In this document: positions 22,043 through 35,780 of the stretch, piece after piece
How the letters are laid out: every line of letters starts with the position of its first letter
Numbering within the stretch: position 1 is the stretch's first letter
DNA from: Parasitella parasitica
Lineage: Eukaryota > Mucoromycota > Mucoromycetes > Mucorales > Mucoraceae
Length of the DNA: 46,680 nt
Reading direction: 5' to 3'
NCBI GenBank assembly: GCA_025201805.1
Contig: MU619279.1
Span: 103,983-150,662 of the forward strand
Notes under the pieces: model-generated
What the model was told of the DNA's origin: nothing
Databases searched by the model: none
What the model saw: only the letters and a program-made list of their open reading frames with translations
Made by a program: the position numbers and the translations under genes

Positions 22043-23100
22043 AAATTTACCATATAAAATGCTAGATTTTACTGATCATTTATTTATAGTAATTGGACCA
22101 GAGAGTTAAGCTTTCATTTTAATTTTTTTTTTTTGAGAGCAAAGGAAGAGGTTGGTTAACTGCTTACAAGGCAAAATTTCATACTACATGTTCAATGCGC
22201 CCCGCGCCAGCCCGAATACAACCAGATTGCTACCTGTCCACATTTTCAAGATGATTTATAGTGTTTAATGTGAACATTTCAGAAAATAGCAAATGATCTG
22301 ACTATGGATAGCTACAAAAAAAGAATAATATGGGTAGCTCAAATGTGAAAAATGGTTAATCTTAAAAATCTCTCAACAGGATTATATCGTTTCTGTACAT
22401 ACATTTATAGCCGATAATTGCTATGTGTTACTGTGTACAATACCCCCCCCCCTATATCATAATCTATTGCAAGAATATAAATACATTATATCATGATGAA
22501 GAAGAAATAAATTAGGAAATTCTTTACTTGCGAAAAAAATCATACATAATACATGTTAGCTTATAACTTCTGCTAAAATAACCGTATAACAGATATCTAA
22601 TTTGGAAAACTTAGCGCTACCTGGCAAAAACATTTGTATTGACGATGTTTGTATTGAAATCTAGAAAGCTATCTGCAGAAACCACAAATTATAGTATATA
22701 ATTGCTGATAGGCTACGATAGATAGTAAATCAAAGCCTATCTTTAGGTATCATCAAATCAGGCATGGTCGTCGCTACCTGAGCATAACTTGATCTCCACT
22801 GGGCAATGTGTCTATCAAAAAGTTATCTGCAAAAACAGTTACACGTTTTTGAGTGTCAGAGTTTCGAATATAAAATCACGTGCTTATTAGTGTGGTGTAC
22901 TTGGTTGTAAAGAACTGCTTCAAGAAAAGAAAATGGCATAAAATAACCACAAATCGATATGGGATGTATTAGAACCTATTTACTCAACAATCTAATATTT
23001 CCCAACTATTTACTGCTCAGAATATTACAATAAATATTAAGTAAATCAATCAGTGTCATCTGAAGTCAATGACAAATAACTTCTCCTATAAATCCATTCA
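22043..23100. other. AT-rich spacer
   Basis: It contains a T10 run and a C9 run at 22443-22451. I see no reading frame, RNA gene or clear repeat. Confidence 0.4.
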
Positions 23101-23102
23101 CA

Positions 23103-23525
23103 TTAAAAATAGGATGTAGTATATTCTATCAATAGACTACGTGTAATCAAAACGACAGCAGAAATTGGTATTGCTTTTGCTCTCATAGTAGATTTAGTAA
23201 CAAAAGCTTCAATATCTTTCTTGGGCCAAGCATTTGAACGACGTTTCAGATCATTATCAAAGCAGACTCGTCGACGAGCAACCATGTAATGTGTCATAAA
23301 GTTCATATTTGTATTTTCCTACTTACGAACCAGATTGTATCGCGCCCCGATCTTTTTGGCTTTGTCTTTTTGGATAGAGGAGAAAGTCTGCTTTTTCAAT
23401 CGAACATTGTGTTCACTTCTCATAAAGTTATAAACAGTACACTGTGAAACGTTGAAGCCATTGAACGGATCCAACAAAAACATTAGGACGCTTAAAAAAA
23501 AAAGGAGCAAAAGGGCTAGCATCAA
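23103..23525 (-). pseudogene. Decayed DDE-superfamily transposase fragment
   Basis: Two minus-strand frames in different phases read in order as one eroded transposase. The first has FNVSQCTVYNFMRSEHNVRL and the linker to the catalytic core (QKDKAKKIGARYNLVRK). The second has MNFMTHYMVARRRVCFD, which sits where VFIDES with the catalytic Asp is expected, then LKRRSNAWPKKDIEAFV and TMRAKAIPI, matching the region RSxAWSKKG...TxAK of Tc1/IS630-type fungal transposases. The catalytic Asp context is altered and no third acidic residue is found. It differs from the element at 5764-7389 and is older. Confidence 0.55.
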
Positions 23526-23985
23526 CTCCCCCCTTCCGTTAAAAATACTCTTAAAACCTACTTTGTTGCAACTTTCAAAGATTCTGTCAGGTACTAGCTA
23601 AACTCTATATTAAAAGTCGTGCTCAAAATAACACATCATGCAAACCACAAGGCTTATAATATACAGTCTTACATGATATGGGTATTCCTGCCTTGGCTAA
23701 AGAAAATGGATTTTCGAAAATAGAGTGATTTTTTTTATTTTTTCTATATAGTTCGTCGTAAAGCTAATATAGTAAATGACTCAAACAGGCATTCTATAGA
23801 GATAGGCCTTCTGTGTATAGATACATCGTTTGGTATGTAATGTTTGTACGACTCGATTCTCGGTCTACGCTATAAACTTGGCTATCATACATCTTATTTA
23901 TACACAATTACCTTTCTTTCTTTTCTTTCTTTACTTCCTCTTCTTCTTTCCCCCCCCCTTTTTTTTTTTTTTTTTTCTATTTTTG
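23526..23985. other. Spacer with pyrimidine tract
   Basis: A C8-T18 run at 23951-23977 precedes the beta-trefoil gene. Its promoter and first exon are probably here, but I could not define the start codon. Confidence 0.4.
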
Positions 23986-23989
23986 AAAC

Positions 23990-24851
23990 AAACCCCTTTT
24001 TATGTTTTGGTTATTTCTTTCTTAAATCCCAAAAGAACGGTCATGTCTTGGACATAAATGGTGAAGATGAGGCATGTATACAGAACTTGAGCAAGAAGGC
24101 GCGACTGGTGATTAATAATATATTCGTGTAGGCTGGCTCTAAGTTGATCATCAAACCCCAGGTAAGCTTTAATAAATAAATAAATAAAAAAAGTGGCTGA
24201 ACGGTATACTTACAAAAGCATTAGGGCGAAGATCATGAATTGGATAATCAAGTACATATGAGATCCCGAAAAATAAATTATACAGGGTCGTATACTCACT
24301 AAATATCTTGCAGTTGTGGACTTTTGAAAATGGTTACTTGGTCTCAAAGAAGACTTCATTTGGTATGAAAAGAAGACAGCATGGAAAAAGACAAAAACTA
24401 ACAAATGCTACCTTACAGTTATGGACATTGAAGGGGGTAAATACTAACTGAGAAAAAAGAAAGATCACCACTACACATACTTAATAATAATGATAATAAG
24501 GCGATTTGAGGTCTGATAAAAAGGTACTACAATACAGCCGCAAAAAGACAATGTAAGTTGTGATCTGTAGAAAGCCTCTGATAATGATATGAATTTCATG
24601 TCTCTTCCTAATTTTACAGGGCCCACAATCAAAGATGGGGAATCCGCGATGGATTTATTTACGCAGTCGCTGACCCTAGCCTTGTATTAGAATGCCAGGT
24701 ATTTCTTACAATTGATCGTGTACATAAAGTACCTGGGCTCATATGCTGAATGAAAATGCAGGATAATGATGATGATGTTCGTGTAAACCGCAAGACAAAT
24801 GATAAAGAGCACCAACAGTGGTATATTGAACTATACGAGGGAGACTATTAA
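23990..24851 (+). CDS. Beta-trefoil (ricin-B-like) protein with many small exons; 5' end not defined
   Basis: Exons that agree in phase and family order are ?-24071, 24132-24161 (30 nt), 24225-24251 (27 nt), 24314-24362, 24419-24436 (18 nt), 24501-24552, 24620-24698 and 24762-24851. The joined product (about 145 aa visible) reads as three similar strands-and-turn units: NGHVLDINGEDE...GSKLIIKPQ...DNQLWTFENG; YLVSKK...VMDIEGGDLRSDK...AHNQRWGIRDG; FIYAVADPSLVLE...VRVNRKTNDKEHQQWYI. The repeated (N/Q)Q-x-W marks ricin-B-type trefoils, which often bind sugars. The first credited intron (24072-24131) must use a GC donor. The start lies upstream in low-complexity sequence. No frame break remains once the exons are joined, so I favour a live gene. 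Ligand and location are unknown. Confidence 0.65.
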
Positions 24852-24980
24852 ATATTTCCACGTACATGTGTTTTTCGTCGACTCACACACACACACAGAC
24901 TCTCCATTTTTATTTACACTTTCTCTGCCTACATGGTTCCTTTTTTTTTTTTTGCTCGTAGTACCCAAAGACTGGTTGAT

Positions 24981-24990
24981 TTATAAAGCG
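24981..24990 (+). promoter_or_regulatory. TATA-like box of the hexokinase-like gene
   Basis: TTATAAAGCG lies 67 bp before the ATG at 25048. The spacing fits a transcript that starts just upstream of that ATG. Confidence 0.5.
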
Positions 24991-25047
24991 AGAATCCCGC
25001 CATTTTCCGCTACCCAATAAAAAAATTTAAAGGGAAGGCATTTTGTT

Positions 25048-26754
25048 ATGGCTTCTTCTTTTTCTCTTTCTTCTTCTCTTCTTGATTGTCAACCTTTTCT
25101 TGATAAATTTCCATATATAGCCATGAGCCAACGTCAGTCAGTTCCACTAGGAGAACTTCGTCATGGTAGCCAAGGCCAAATTGATGCTGTGAAAGAACTG
25201 GAGCAATTGTTTTGCTTGGACCAGTCAACTTTATTAACAGTCGTAGACTCATTCCAGCGTGAACTTGTAGCAGGCTTGGCTGATGATAGGTCTAGTGATT
25301 TGAACATGATTCCAACCTATGTTACTGGTAAAGGAAATTATTGTCCAAACGTACGAAAAAAGAAGAAAAAAAGGGTATTTACATATTTGTGTAGGTTACC
25401 CAACGGGCGATGAAAAAGGAACCTACTTGGCATTGGAAATTGCGGGCATGGATATTTATGCCTGTCAAGTTAAATTAAAAGGCGATTCTGGAAAACTGGC
25501 CATCAACCAATACCAATACAAGATTCCTCAAGACTTGGCGAGTGGAGATGACTTTGCAGTATTGATCGACTATGTCGTTGAATGTATATCTGATTTCTTA
25601 ATGCGAGTGGGTACACAAGATTTATTTGTATACCCCATGGCTGTGTCGTTTGGATTTGCGATCAAGCAGACGAGATTAGACTCGGGTAGGATTCTATCAT
25701 TGGGTTATGGCCTCAGCTATCCAAACGGCGTTGGTGTCGACATTGTCGAATTGATGCATGAACGGATTAGACTAAAGGGTTTACCAATCAAGATTGTTGC
25801 AACTGCCAATGGTTATGTATTCAGAGAAAATTACCCATGATTCATTGGTTTTACTAACTTCTGTGCATTTCATGTAGATTCAGTGTGTACTTTGCTCGCC
25901 CATGCCTACCAACATCCAACAACCCGCTTAGGCATTGTCCACAGTCTCGGCACAAACTGCTCCTACTATGAGCCAGTGAAGAATGTAACAAAGTTGAAAG
26001 ACCAAAGTGTTACAAGAAATACAGACATGATTATGAACACAGAGTGGTGCAATTTCGGCTCTTCGCGACGTACGCTGCCTTGCACATGGTTTGATAGAAA
26101 GCTAGCGCGTGAGTCTATCAATCCACAATTTCATGTATTTGAGAAGATGACAACAGGTATTTTTCTCGGCGAGGTTGTGCGCAACATTCTGATACATCTC
26201 GTTGATCGAGAAATTTTGTTTTGTGGCGAATCCTCGGAAACATTAAACACAGCACACAGTTTTGATACAAGTTATATGTATGTTTGCGAGGCCGACGATT
26301 CGGATACGCTGGAGGATACGCGGATCGTCTTGGAAGATATGTTGGACTTGTCTAAAACCACAGTCGGCGACCGAGAAGTGGTGAAAAAAGTCTGCGAATT
26401 AATAGGAACTCGTGCTGCTGCCTTGGTGGGAGCTTCCATTGCAGCTATTGTGCAACATATGGTTGCCAAGGGGATTGGTATGACTGAAGAGGGATATGCC
26501 ATTTGTAAGTTAATTCTAGTGGCAACTCCCAATGTCTGTACTCATGCGAATCTATAGCCATAAGCGGTAGCATATACGAAGATTACCCTTCATTCCATCC
26601 TCGTGTATGTAAAACAATCAAAGATTTGATTCCTGAGCAAATCGCTGGTAAGCTTTCTGTTGGTGTGGTTAAGCATTCCCGTATTGTCGGCGCAGCAATC
26701 GTTGCCATGATGGCGGAAAAGATTGCTGCTTCAACAGCCTCATTGCAATCATAA
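25048..26754 (+). CDS. Hexokinase-like protein with altered active-site motifs
   Basis: Four exons: 25048-25327, 25395-25811, 25878-26504 and 26558-26754, giving 506 aa (481 from the second ATG at 25123). The whole hexokinase fold is present: MIPTYVTG, PTGDEKGTYLALE, MNTEWCNFG, FEKMTTGIFLGEVVR and the C-terminal YPSFHPRV...VGAA. Several catalytic signatures are changed. The phosphate-1 loop, normally LDLGGTNxR, is EIAGMDIYA. The glucose-binding TKGF is LGYGL. The GTGTN loop is SLGTNCSYY. DGS is SGS. The catalytic-base context ND (near 232) is kept. Family knowledge says loss of the GT pair should prevent ATP binding, so I infer a non-catalytic sensor or regulator, like the atypical hexokinases of aspergilli. 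It is upstream of CUL2 on the same strand. Confidence 0.85.
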
Positions 26755-27387
26755 TACCACTCGGAAGGTTTTTTAACATCATATGCTGGTGATGATTCTG
26801 TTATAGATCAAAAAAGAGTCCTTTTACACAATATGTATCGTCTCACTCGAAGTTTACATCATATACATTTCTACACGTTTTTTCACAAATCAAAATTATA
26901 GCCATCCATCTTTTTTTTTCACACTAGCTTTCAGGGAAGAAAAAAAAAATTACAGTGTTTTCAGACTAGATATACCTTAATAATACAAGACTCATGATAC
27001 TCGACAGAAATTGCTTGCATTACATGGTATTGATTTATAGAAATGGTTTTAGCATTTTATTCAAATAAAAACAAAAACAAAACTATGTTGTTATTTTATA
27101 TCTTGTATACTTGACTTGTTCGAAATTTCAACAGCTTTTTTATTTTATCTATTGAGAGGCATGTTTGCTCTCGTTTAGAAGATACAGTGTATAGCAACTT
27201 TATCGCTGCAGATGCGATGCATGTGACTTGATAGATCATGGCATTCGAAATGCTGGACGAAAGGGGTGTGCACGTATACAACTTCTCCTCGAATGAATTA
27301 TGGCTGCCCTCAAGACCACAAACAGGAAAATGTGAGCCCTTTTTTCTCCATTTGTTGCGTATTCAATTATCTTTTGACAAAACAAAA
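26755..27387. other. Spacer between the hexokinase-like and cullin genes
   Basis: It is AT-rich with T and A runs. The reading frame of the cullin is open back to an ATG at 27238 and could add 50 residues, but family alignment starts at 27388, so I treat 27238-27387 as probable leader. Confidence 0.45.
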
Positions 27388-30187
<2,800 letters not shown>

Positions 30188-30294
30188 ATAAAATAAAATA
30201 TAAATATAAAAAGAGAGAGACTCGAAGAGTAAGGAACGCAAATTAGCAAAGAATACAGCTCCTGTTCAATGTGGATTCATAAAGCCCAAAACTT

Positions 30295-31596
30295 TTACTG
30301 GTCAGAGCGATTTATTGAACTAGTAGCACGAACATCACTCTCTTTGGGACAACATAATAGACTAGAAATTGTCGTGGATGAAGATTGCGAACTAATGGAT
30401 TGTCTAGATTGTAGTACAAGACTGCCTTCATCTTCATTGTCATTGTATTCTTGAGAAGAAGCGGGAGATAGAGGCTTGTAAACCGAAAACCCAATATTGA
30501 AGGAATGCGATGTTGCTACTGATTTAGTAGCTGATGACGGTGATGTTGATGATGATGATGGTGCTGAGCTGGTGGTGTTACTATGGAAACTATCTTTAAA
30601 AAAAGACGAGGACAGAGAAGAGAAGCCTTCGTCATTATATTGGCTGCTATCATTACTCGCAGTACGTTCCTGCTTGCGACGCTTGTACCATTGATGCTTG
30701 CGCTCTTGTGCTTTCAATTTACTAATTTCTCTTGTGAGCTTAATTTTCGTTTCCTCGTATCTTATGAGTTCCGCTTCCATGGCAAGTTGGGTCAATGTGT
30801 CACGACAAGTACTATTCTGAGCTAGCTGGTTTTCTGTTGCTTGTCGACATTGAATCGCATGATCTACCTGTTGTTGTAGGACTTCGATTCTTTCTAAGCG
30901 CTGCTCGGATGAACGTTGTGCGCTTTCTTGACGTCTTATCATGATGGCTCGCTTATGCTGATGAGTATCGTCTTGCGGACGGCTTTGCTGCTGTGAAACG
31001 GATATATATTTGGGAGGCGTAGTGCTTTTTTCTCGCAATTTAGATCTGCTTGAGCCCCTCTTATAGCGGTAACCCTCTTCAAGAAGTTTCTTCTTGGCTA
31101 GATCAAATAAATCACCTTTTTTTGATATCAGTAAAGGGTTCTCTAGAGCCAGCTGGGTAGATGCACGGTTGATTGCTTCTTCATAAGATGTTAATGGCCT
31201 ATTACTGGTATTTTTCCCATAGATAGTGGCATTGAGAATGATGAATTCTCGAGTGGAAGGAGCAGGAGTCTATGATTACAAATTAGCATAAATCGGTTGG
31301 TAAGATACAGCAGCTTTAATTACGGTATCATTGGCAGGTGGTGTGGGCTGCCCTTGTGGTTGTAATAGCGATTGTTGTGACGAATTGAGCTGTCTCACAG
31401 CCTTTTTGAATTTGATAGAATGGAAAGGCAGCATATTCAAAGCTTTTAGAAATTCTGATAATTCTTGATCAGTAAATTGCAATATTTGATCTAAATCTTC
31501 ATCAGTTGCGCCAGCTTCTATGAAAGCTTGGTGGTATTTTTCAAGCTGTAGCGTGAGTAAAAAACTTTTCAAGGTTTGGCTTTTATCTATAGACAT
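30295..31596 (-). CDS. SAM-domain protein with coiled coil
   Basis: Two exons: 31324-31596 and 30295-31269, giving 415 aa from the ATG at 31596. Residues 6-70 form a SAM-like helical bundle (LKSFLLTLQLEKYHQAFIEA, then DEDLDQILQFTDQELSEFL, LPFHSIKFKKAVRQL). The pattern also resembles the NCD1 region of NAB corepressors. A middle region EEAINRASTQLALENPLLIS and LFDLAKKKLLEEGYRYKRG looks folded. Next comes a long basic coiled coil (about 195-290). The tail is Ser-rich and disordered. SAM domains mediate protein or RNA contacts; the partner here is unknown. Its stop is 107 bp from the convergent stop of the cullin gene. Confidence 0.75.
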
Positions 31597-32602
31597 TTAT
31601 GTACTAATAAAAAAAAAGTGTAGGTATAATAACGACAAAAAAAAAAGAACAAAAACAAGACAAATTTCACTTTGTTTTGTAGCAAAAATCTCTCAAATTC
31701 CAATTATCTAGTCTGGGGAGGAAATATGCATCAACTTGTGTATAGAAGGAGATGTGTTCCAAACATCTGTCCTGTGGGTGCGTCCTAGTTGTTTGACTCA
31801 ATCGCTGGAGAAATTTTTGAGACTGTCAAGCCAATGAAATGAGTAAATTTCCATCGTTGATGAAGCATAAAATGTCCGGCGTTTCTGAGGAAGCTCGAAA
31901 GGAGAGAATCAGATCATAAAAAATGAACAGCAAATCTTTTTGAGCTCCAGAAAGACTTGCAAAATGGACAACCCAACTCTGCAATAGTTCGCAGGCCTTT
32001 GTAATTCTTGGTATTTATGTATTAGTCGTACCGAATGATGTTGGCTTCCGAGTACTTGAGATTTCTTAGTGTTCAATGTAAAACTGTATAATTATGGATA
32101 CAATAATATTACATTAAATTCACTTTTAATAAGGAATATTAAGCAATAAAACTAAAGATATTTGCTATTCTTAAATGTGCTTGAGCTAGCACGTTTGAAG
32201 GAGTACCAAGAAACCTATAAAGTCTTTATACTGTACTACACATGATAAGACTATCATTTAATAATAACAAATTTGCTGATCCCTTGGACCTGACAATGGT
32301 GATTACACTCAAGTGTTGTTCCTGGGCCATTGTTGATTTTCCTAAGCAGGCAAGCAAGCATAAAAAGCAAATTGTTTTTCAAAAAAAAAAAAAAAAAGTA
32401 CCAGCATCTATTAAAGAACGACTAGTAGTGTCTATAAAATATGTCCAGCATTTAATTTCTACGATCTTTGTCTTATAAAGCGACTTTTGGTTTATCACTG
32501 TATTAATCTTAGCCACAATGCAGGCTTCTTGAAACAGAAGAGATAAACAAACCAACGATTCGAAGCATCCAAATTTTATTTTCTTTCTTTCACCGTTTCA
32601 AA
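31597..32602. other. Divergent spacer
   Basis: This lies between the SAM gene (minus) and the claudin-like gene (plus). It is AT-rich, with an A16 run at 32382-32397. The short frame at 32242-32478 has no domain, and I do not credit it. No tRNA or repeat is seen. Confidence 0.4.
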
Positions 32603-33547
32603 ATGGCGTTGCTTTTCTACGTTGTTATTCTTTTTCTCTTTGTTAGCAGCTATTCATTGAATATAGTTGCTTTGATTTTGCCCAGATGGTAGTTATGGTG
32701 ACACTATTCCAATAAATAAATAAATAATAAAACCTGAAAATCCTTGATAATAGGTTAAAATTCATTGTTCTAGATCCACAACATTACTCCAAGACGACCT
32801 ATGGTTTGTTTCAGCAGTGTGAAAGGTATAGGCATCTGGATATGTATATATAAAGCATTTCATTGTATTGATAAATTAATCCAAAGTTCCACGGGAGAAT
32901 GCAAATCATTTCCTCAGGAAAATGACTGTAAAGAAGGTTTGTTTATTTGGAAACTCTATATATTATACCCACGAATAAATCACTGACAAAATAAAAAATT
33001 TACAGAAAGATTTTGTGAATTATGGTAAATGCTTTTCTTCATTTCAAGAGACACGATTCGTTATTACAAAAGAGGACTCAGTAGTATACAAATACTAGGC
33101 AGATAGCAGGCGCTGGTGTCATTTTGGCTATATTCATTGGCATATTGATCATAATTGCACTGTCAAGTATCATTTTCATTAGAAAGGATAAACGAGTTCA
33201 AGGTTGGAACTTGATTACGGGGTAAAAAACTATACAATGTTAATGAAACAACGACCCTAAAGATTAATATATATTTATACATAATCAGGATGCTCGTGCT
33301 TCATGGTACTACATGTGAACATGAATTCTATATTGATCCTAATGCTTATTTAGCTATCCCGCTGATTGTGTCATTTTCAATTGTGATTTATTTGTCCAAC
33401 ATCAATAGCACCAATTTTCATTTAGGGACAAGTTACGATCAATCCTTCATAATGAGCGGCATATCCTGGTGCTCAAGCGTGATTTTGGCGTTTTTTATGA
33501 TGGCATTTTCATCTTCAAACAACAACGAATATGAAAGTTTGCTATAA
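32603..33547 (+). CDS. Four-helix claudin/PMP22-like membrane protein
   Basis: Six small exons: 32603-32688, 32754-32825, 32887-32936, 33006-33024 (19 nt), 33099-33221 and 33289-33547, all in phase, giving 202 aa. A first hydrophobic helix (LLFYVVILFLFVSSYSLNIV) ends PRWLKF. An extracellular loop with Cys pairs follows (LFQQCE, ECKSFPQENDC, RFCELW). Helices 2-4 are in QIAGAGVILAIFIGILIII, AIPLIVSFSIVIYLS and SGISWCSSVILAFFMMAF. The W...LFxxC...C layout is typical of claudin/PMP22/Sur7-like tetraspan proteins, which shape plasma-membrane domains. I cannot name an orthologue. The N-terminal helix may be a signal anchor. It is followed by the Ser-rich gene 290 bp downstream. Confidence 0.75.
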
Positions 33548-33836
33548 AAATAATTTACAATAATATTAACCTGTTGCTGTTGGTTACAAAAACCATTTGA
33601 AATAGCTTAATACAATACTTTTTTTGTACTATTGTGTTACAATAAATAATATATATAAAAAAAAAAATTTGGTTGTTGATAGTATTGTTAAAAAGGTACA
33701 TGTATCTTTTTATTTTTTTTTCTTTTTTTCTTGGCTTTCTTTTCTTTTACATTATCTACATTTCATCAATTTAAACATATACCCTCACATTCATCAGGCA
33801 ACCATCCCCCTTTTTGCAGCAGAAGTTTAGTTACGT

Positions 33837-35336
33837 ATGTTTCATTCTTCTAGTTCACGACATGAACAATATCTTTTCCGTTCAAACACATCAAAAGCGA
33901 CATTACATAAAAAACGATCTTCTCTGGAATCAGAAAATTCAGGGGCAGATAGTGGATACACTTCATCTTCCTCCACGCCATCTGCCTTGACGTCTCCTTC
34001 CACCGCTGCGACGTCGACTGCAAACGTTTCTGAGATTGCTAGCATCACCAACAAACATGTGACCCCGCCAAATCATGATTTGATTGCAACAGCACCAACA
34101 GCTACAGTGAAGAAAAAGAAATCGAAAAGGCATCAACCTCCTCGACAGCCCGATCTTGTTTATTCTTGTCCGAGGCCTTTAGCCTTTCCGTTTCACAACG
34201 ATGACCATTTTTTACCCATTGCGGAAGCCGATCCGCGCGATGTAGCAAGAGTTTCTCCATCACTGAATAGATCCTCGTCGCTTCAGTCAAGCAAAACATC
34301 AATTGGGTCTACTCCAATGTATGAAAACTACAGCTACGCTGGCAGCAATAGCCAGAAAGGTTTAGACAGCGAGTCGTCTTATAGCCGGCAATCTTCTATC
34401 TTCAGCACAATTCAGCGTGGTACCGTGCGCTCCATCCGATCTCTGTTCCAGCTATCGGAGTCGCACTCTACTGGAGACTTGAACCGTGTTCAGACCAACA
34501 ACACTACAAAAACAAACTATAGCGGGTCTGCCTCAACTTCAAACCCTCCGTTGCAGAAATTGGTGATTAAGAAAGGAACAGTCCAGTCCATCAAGGATAT
34601 GTTTACCTTGAAGCGAAACAACATTCAGGCCCAACGTGTACCACAACAACAACAGCAACCATCACTAAAGCAACAAAACGGAAGAATAAGTGCCGCTATT
34701 GGCCAGTTTGAGTCATCGTCGTCTACCATCAACTATTCCAGAGCATCCATCGCTGCCTCTGCATCCAGAAAGGGCAGTTCAAAATCTCTTGCAGCTACCA
34801 AAATCAGTATTACGCCTCCAACTCCCTCTCCTTCTCCCTCTCCCTCCCGATCCAAGTCTCTGAAATCCAGGGCTGCTGAATTTGCTAGCCGAACAATATG
34901 GAAACCCAAGGCTCAGGAACCCTCGTTGGCGGCAAACGCGACTCCTGCAACCAAACCGCTACCCAAGAACCCAGCTGGCAAAAAGACGCTGAAATCAGAA
35001 GTCAAAAAGATCTCAGCGCGAGTAATGGCTTTACCGAAAAAGTGGGCCAGTGCGACGCCGTCAGCAGCAGCAACAGCTGCACCATCATCATCACCATCAC
35101 AGCCAGTACCAGGGCCTAATGCCAACGACACATCCAAGTCTAAAAGATCTCTTTTTGCTTCATTAAGACGATCCGATGTATCTGCGAGTGTGGAAAACGG
35201 GAAAAAGGGTGTTTGTACAGCCACTCGAGATGAAACAACGCCCCCTTCTGCCCCTACTACCAAGGTTGGTAAGATGTGGAAGAGCTTCAAGGGCTTCGTC
35301 ACTGGTAAAAAACCTTCCAAAATTGGTATCTTGTAA
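33837..35336 (+). CDS. Ser-rich basic protein with repeated RGTVxSI motif
   Basis: One exon, 499 aa, ATG at 33837. It is mostly disordered: Ser, Thr, Pro and Lys dominate, with a CPRPLAFPF segment near 111-119. The short motif RGTVRSIRSLFQLS (about 194-207) recurs as KGTVQSIKDMFTLKRN (about 248-263). A third weaker form is SKRSLFASLRR near 435. The C-terminus KVGKMWKSFKGFVTGKKPSK is a basic amphipathic segment that could bind membranes. No enzymatic domain or membrane helix is seen. The gene is uninterrupted and in good codon use. The function is unknown; a scaffold is a guess from the repeated motif. Confidence 0.7.
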   Translation: MFHSSSSRHEQYLFRSNTSKATLHKKRSSLESENSGADSGYTSSSSTPSALTSPSTAATSTANVSEIASITNKHVTPPNHDLIATAPTATVKKKKSKRHQPPRQPDLVYSCPRPLAFPFHNDDHFLPIAEADPRDVARVSPSLNRSSSLQSSKTSIGSTPMYENYSYAGSNSQKGLDSESSYSRQSSIFSTIQRGTVRSIRSLFQLSESHSTGDLNRVQTNNTTKTNYSGSASTSNPPLQKLVIKKGTVQSIKDMFTLKRNNIQAQRVPQQQQQPSLKQQNGRISAAIGQFESSSSTINYSRASIAASASRKGSSKSLAATKISITPPTPSPSPSPSRSKSLKSRAAEFASRTIWKPKAQEPSLAANATPATKPLPKNPAGKKTLKSEVKKISARVMALPKKWASATPSAAATAAPSSSPSQPVPGPNANDTSKSKRSLFASLRRSDVSASVENGKKGVCTATRDETTPPSAPTTKVGKMWKSFKGFVTGKKPSKIGIL

Positions 35337-35438
35337 ATCACCCCTTCTTCCTGACCTTATGATTATGTAATTTTTTATTTTTGCTGTAACTTATGTTATG
35401 AATATGTTTATCCTTTTATGCCCTTTTATTTAATATTG

Positions 35439-35439
<1 letters not shown>

Positions 35440-35482
<43 letters not shown>

Positions 35483-35509
35483 TACACATATACACATATA
35501 CACAGAGAG
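35440..35509. repeat. (CA)n/(TA)n/(GA)n microsatellite
   Basis: A compound run of CA, TA and GA dinucleotides lies in the 3' region of the Ser-rich gene. It is likely to be length-variable. Confidence 0.9.
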
Positions 35510-35714
35510 AGAACTATATACCAGCCCTTCTTTTAGTTTCCCTTCTCTTTCATTTCGTTAATTTTATTGGCCTACATGTTGTACAACAAATTAATAAACA
35601 ACTTGTATAAATACCTTAGTAATTGCTTACTGTGCATTTTGCATTGTGAATTTCAAACAGCAAAAACATGACAAATATACTTTCTCCATTTATCCCGTTT
35701 GTTTTATAACGCAT

Positions 35715-35722
35715 GTATAAAT
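35715..35722 (+). promoter_or_regulatory. TATA box of the dehydrogenase gene
   Basis: TATAAATA lies 66 bp before the ATG at 35781, a standard fungal distance. Confidence 0.55.
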
Positions 35723-35780
35723 AAGTATTCATACGCTTTTTGTCTTTCTTATCTCTCCAGCAATCTTTATCTTTGTGCAA

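Noticed and set aside
24131-24132. In-frame TAG before the GSKLIIKPQ exon as a pseudogene mark
   Set aside because: A GC-donor intron ending at that TAG removes it and keeps the trefoil order and phase.
27238-27387. ATG at 27238 as the cullin start
   Set aside because: The extra 50 residues match no cullin, and the ATG at 27388 aligns with the CUL2 N-terminus. It is not excluded.
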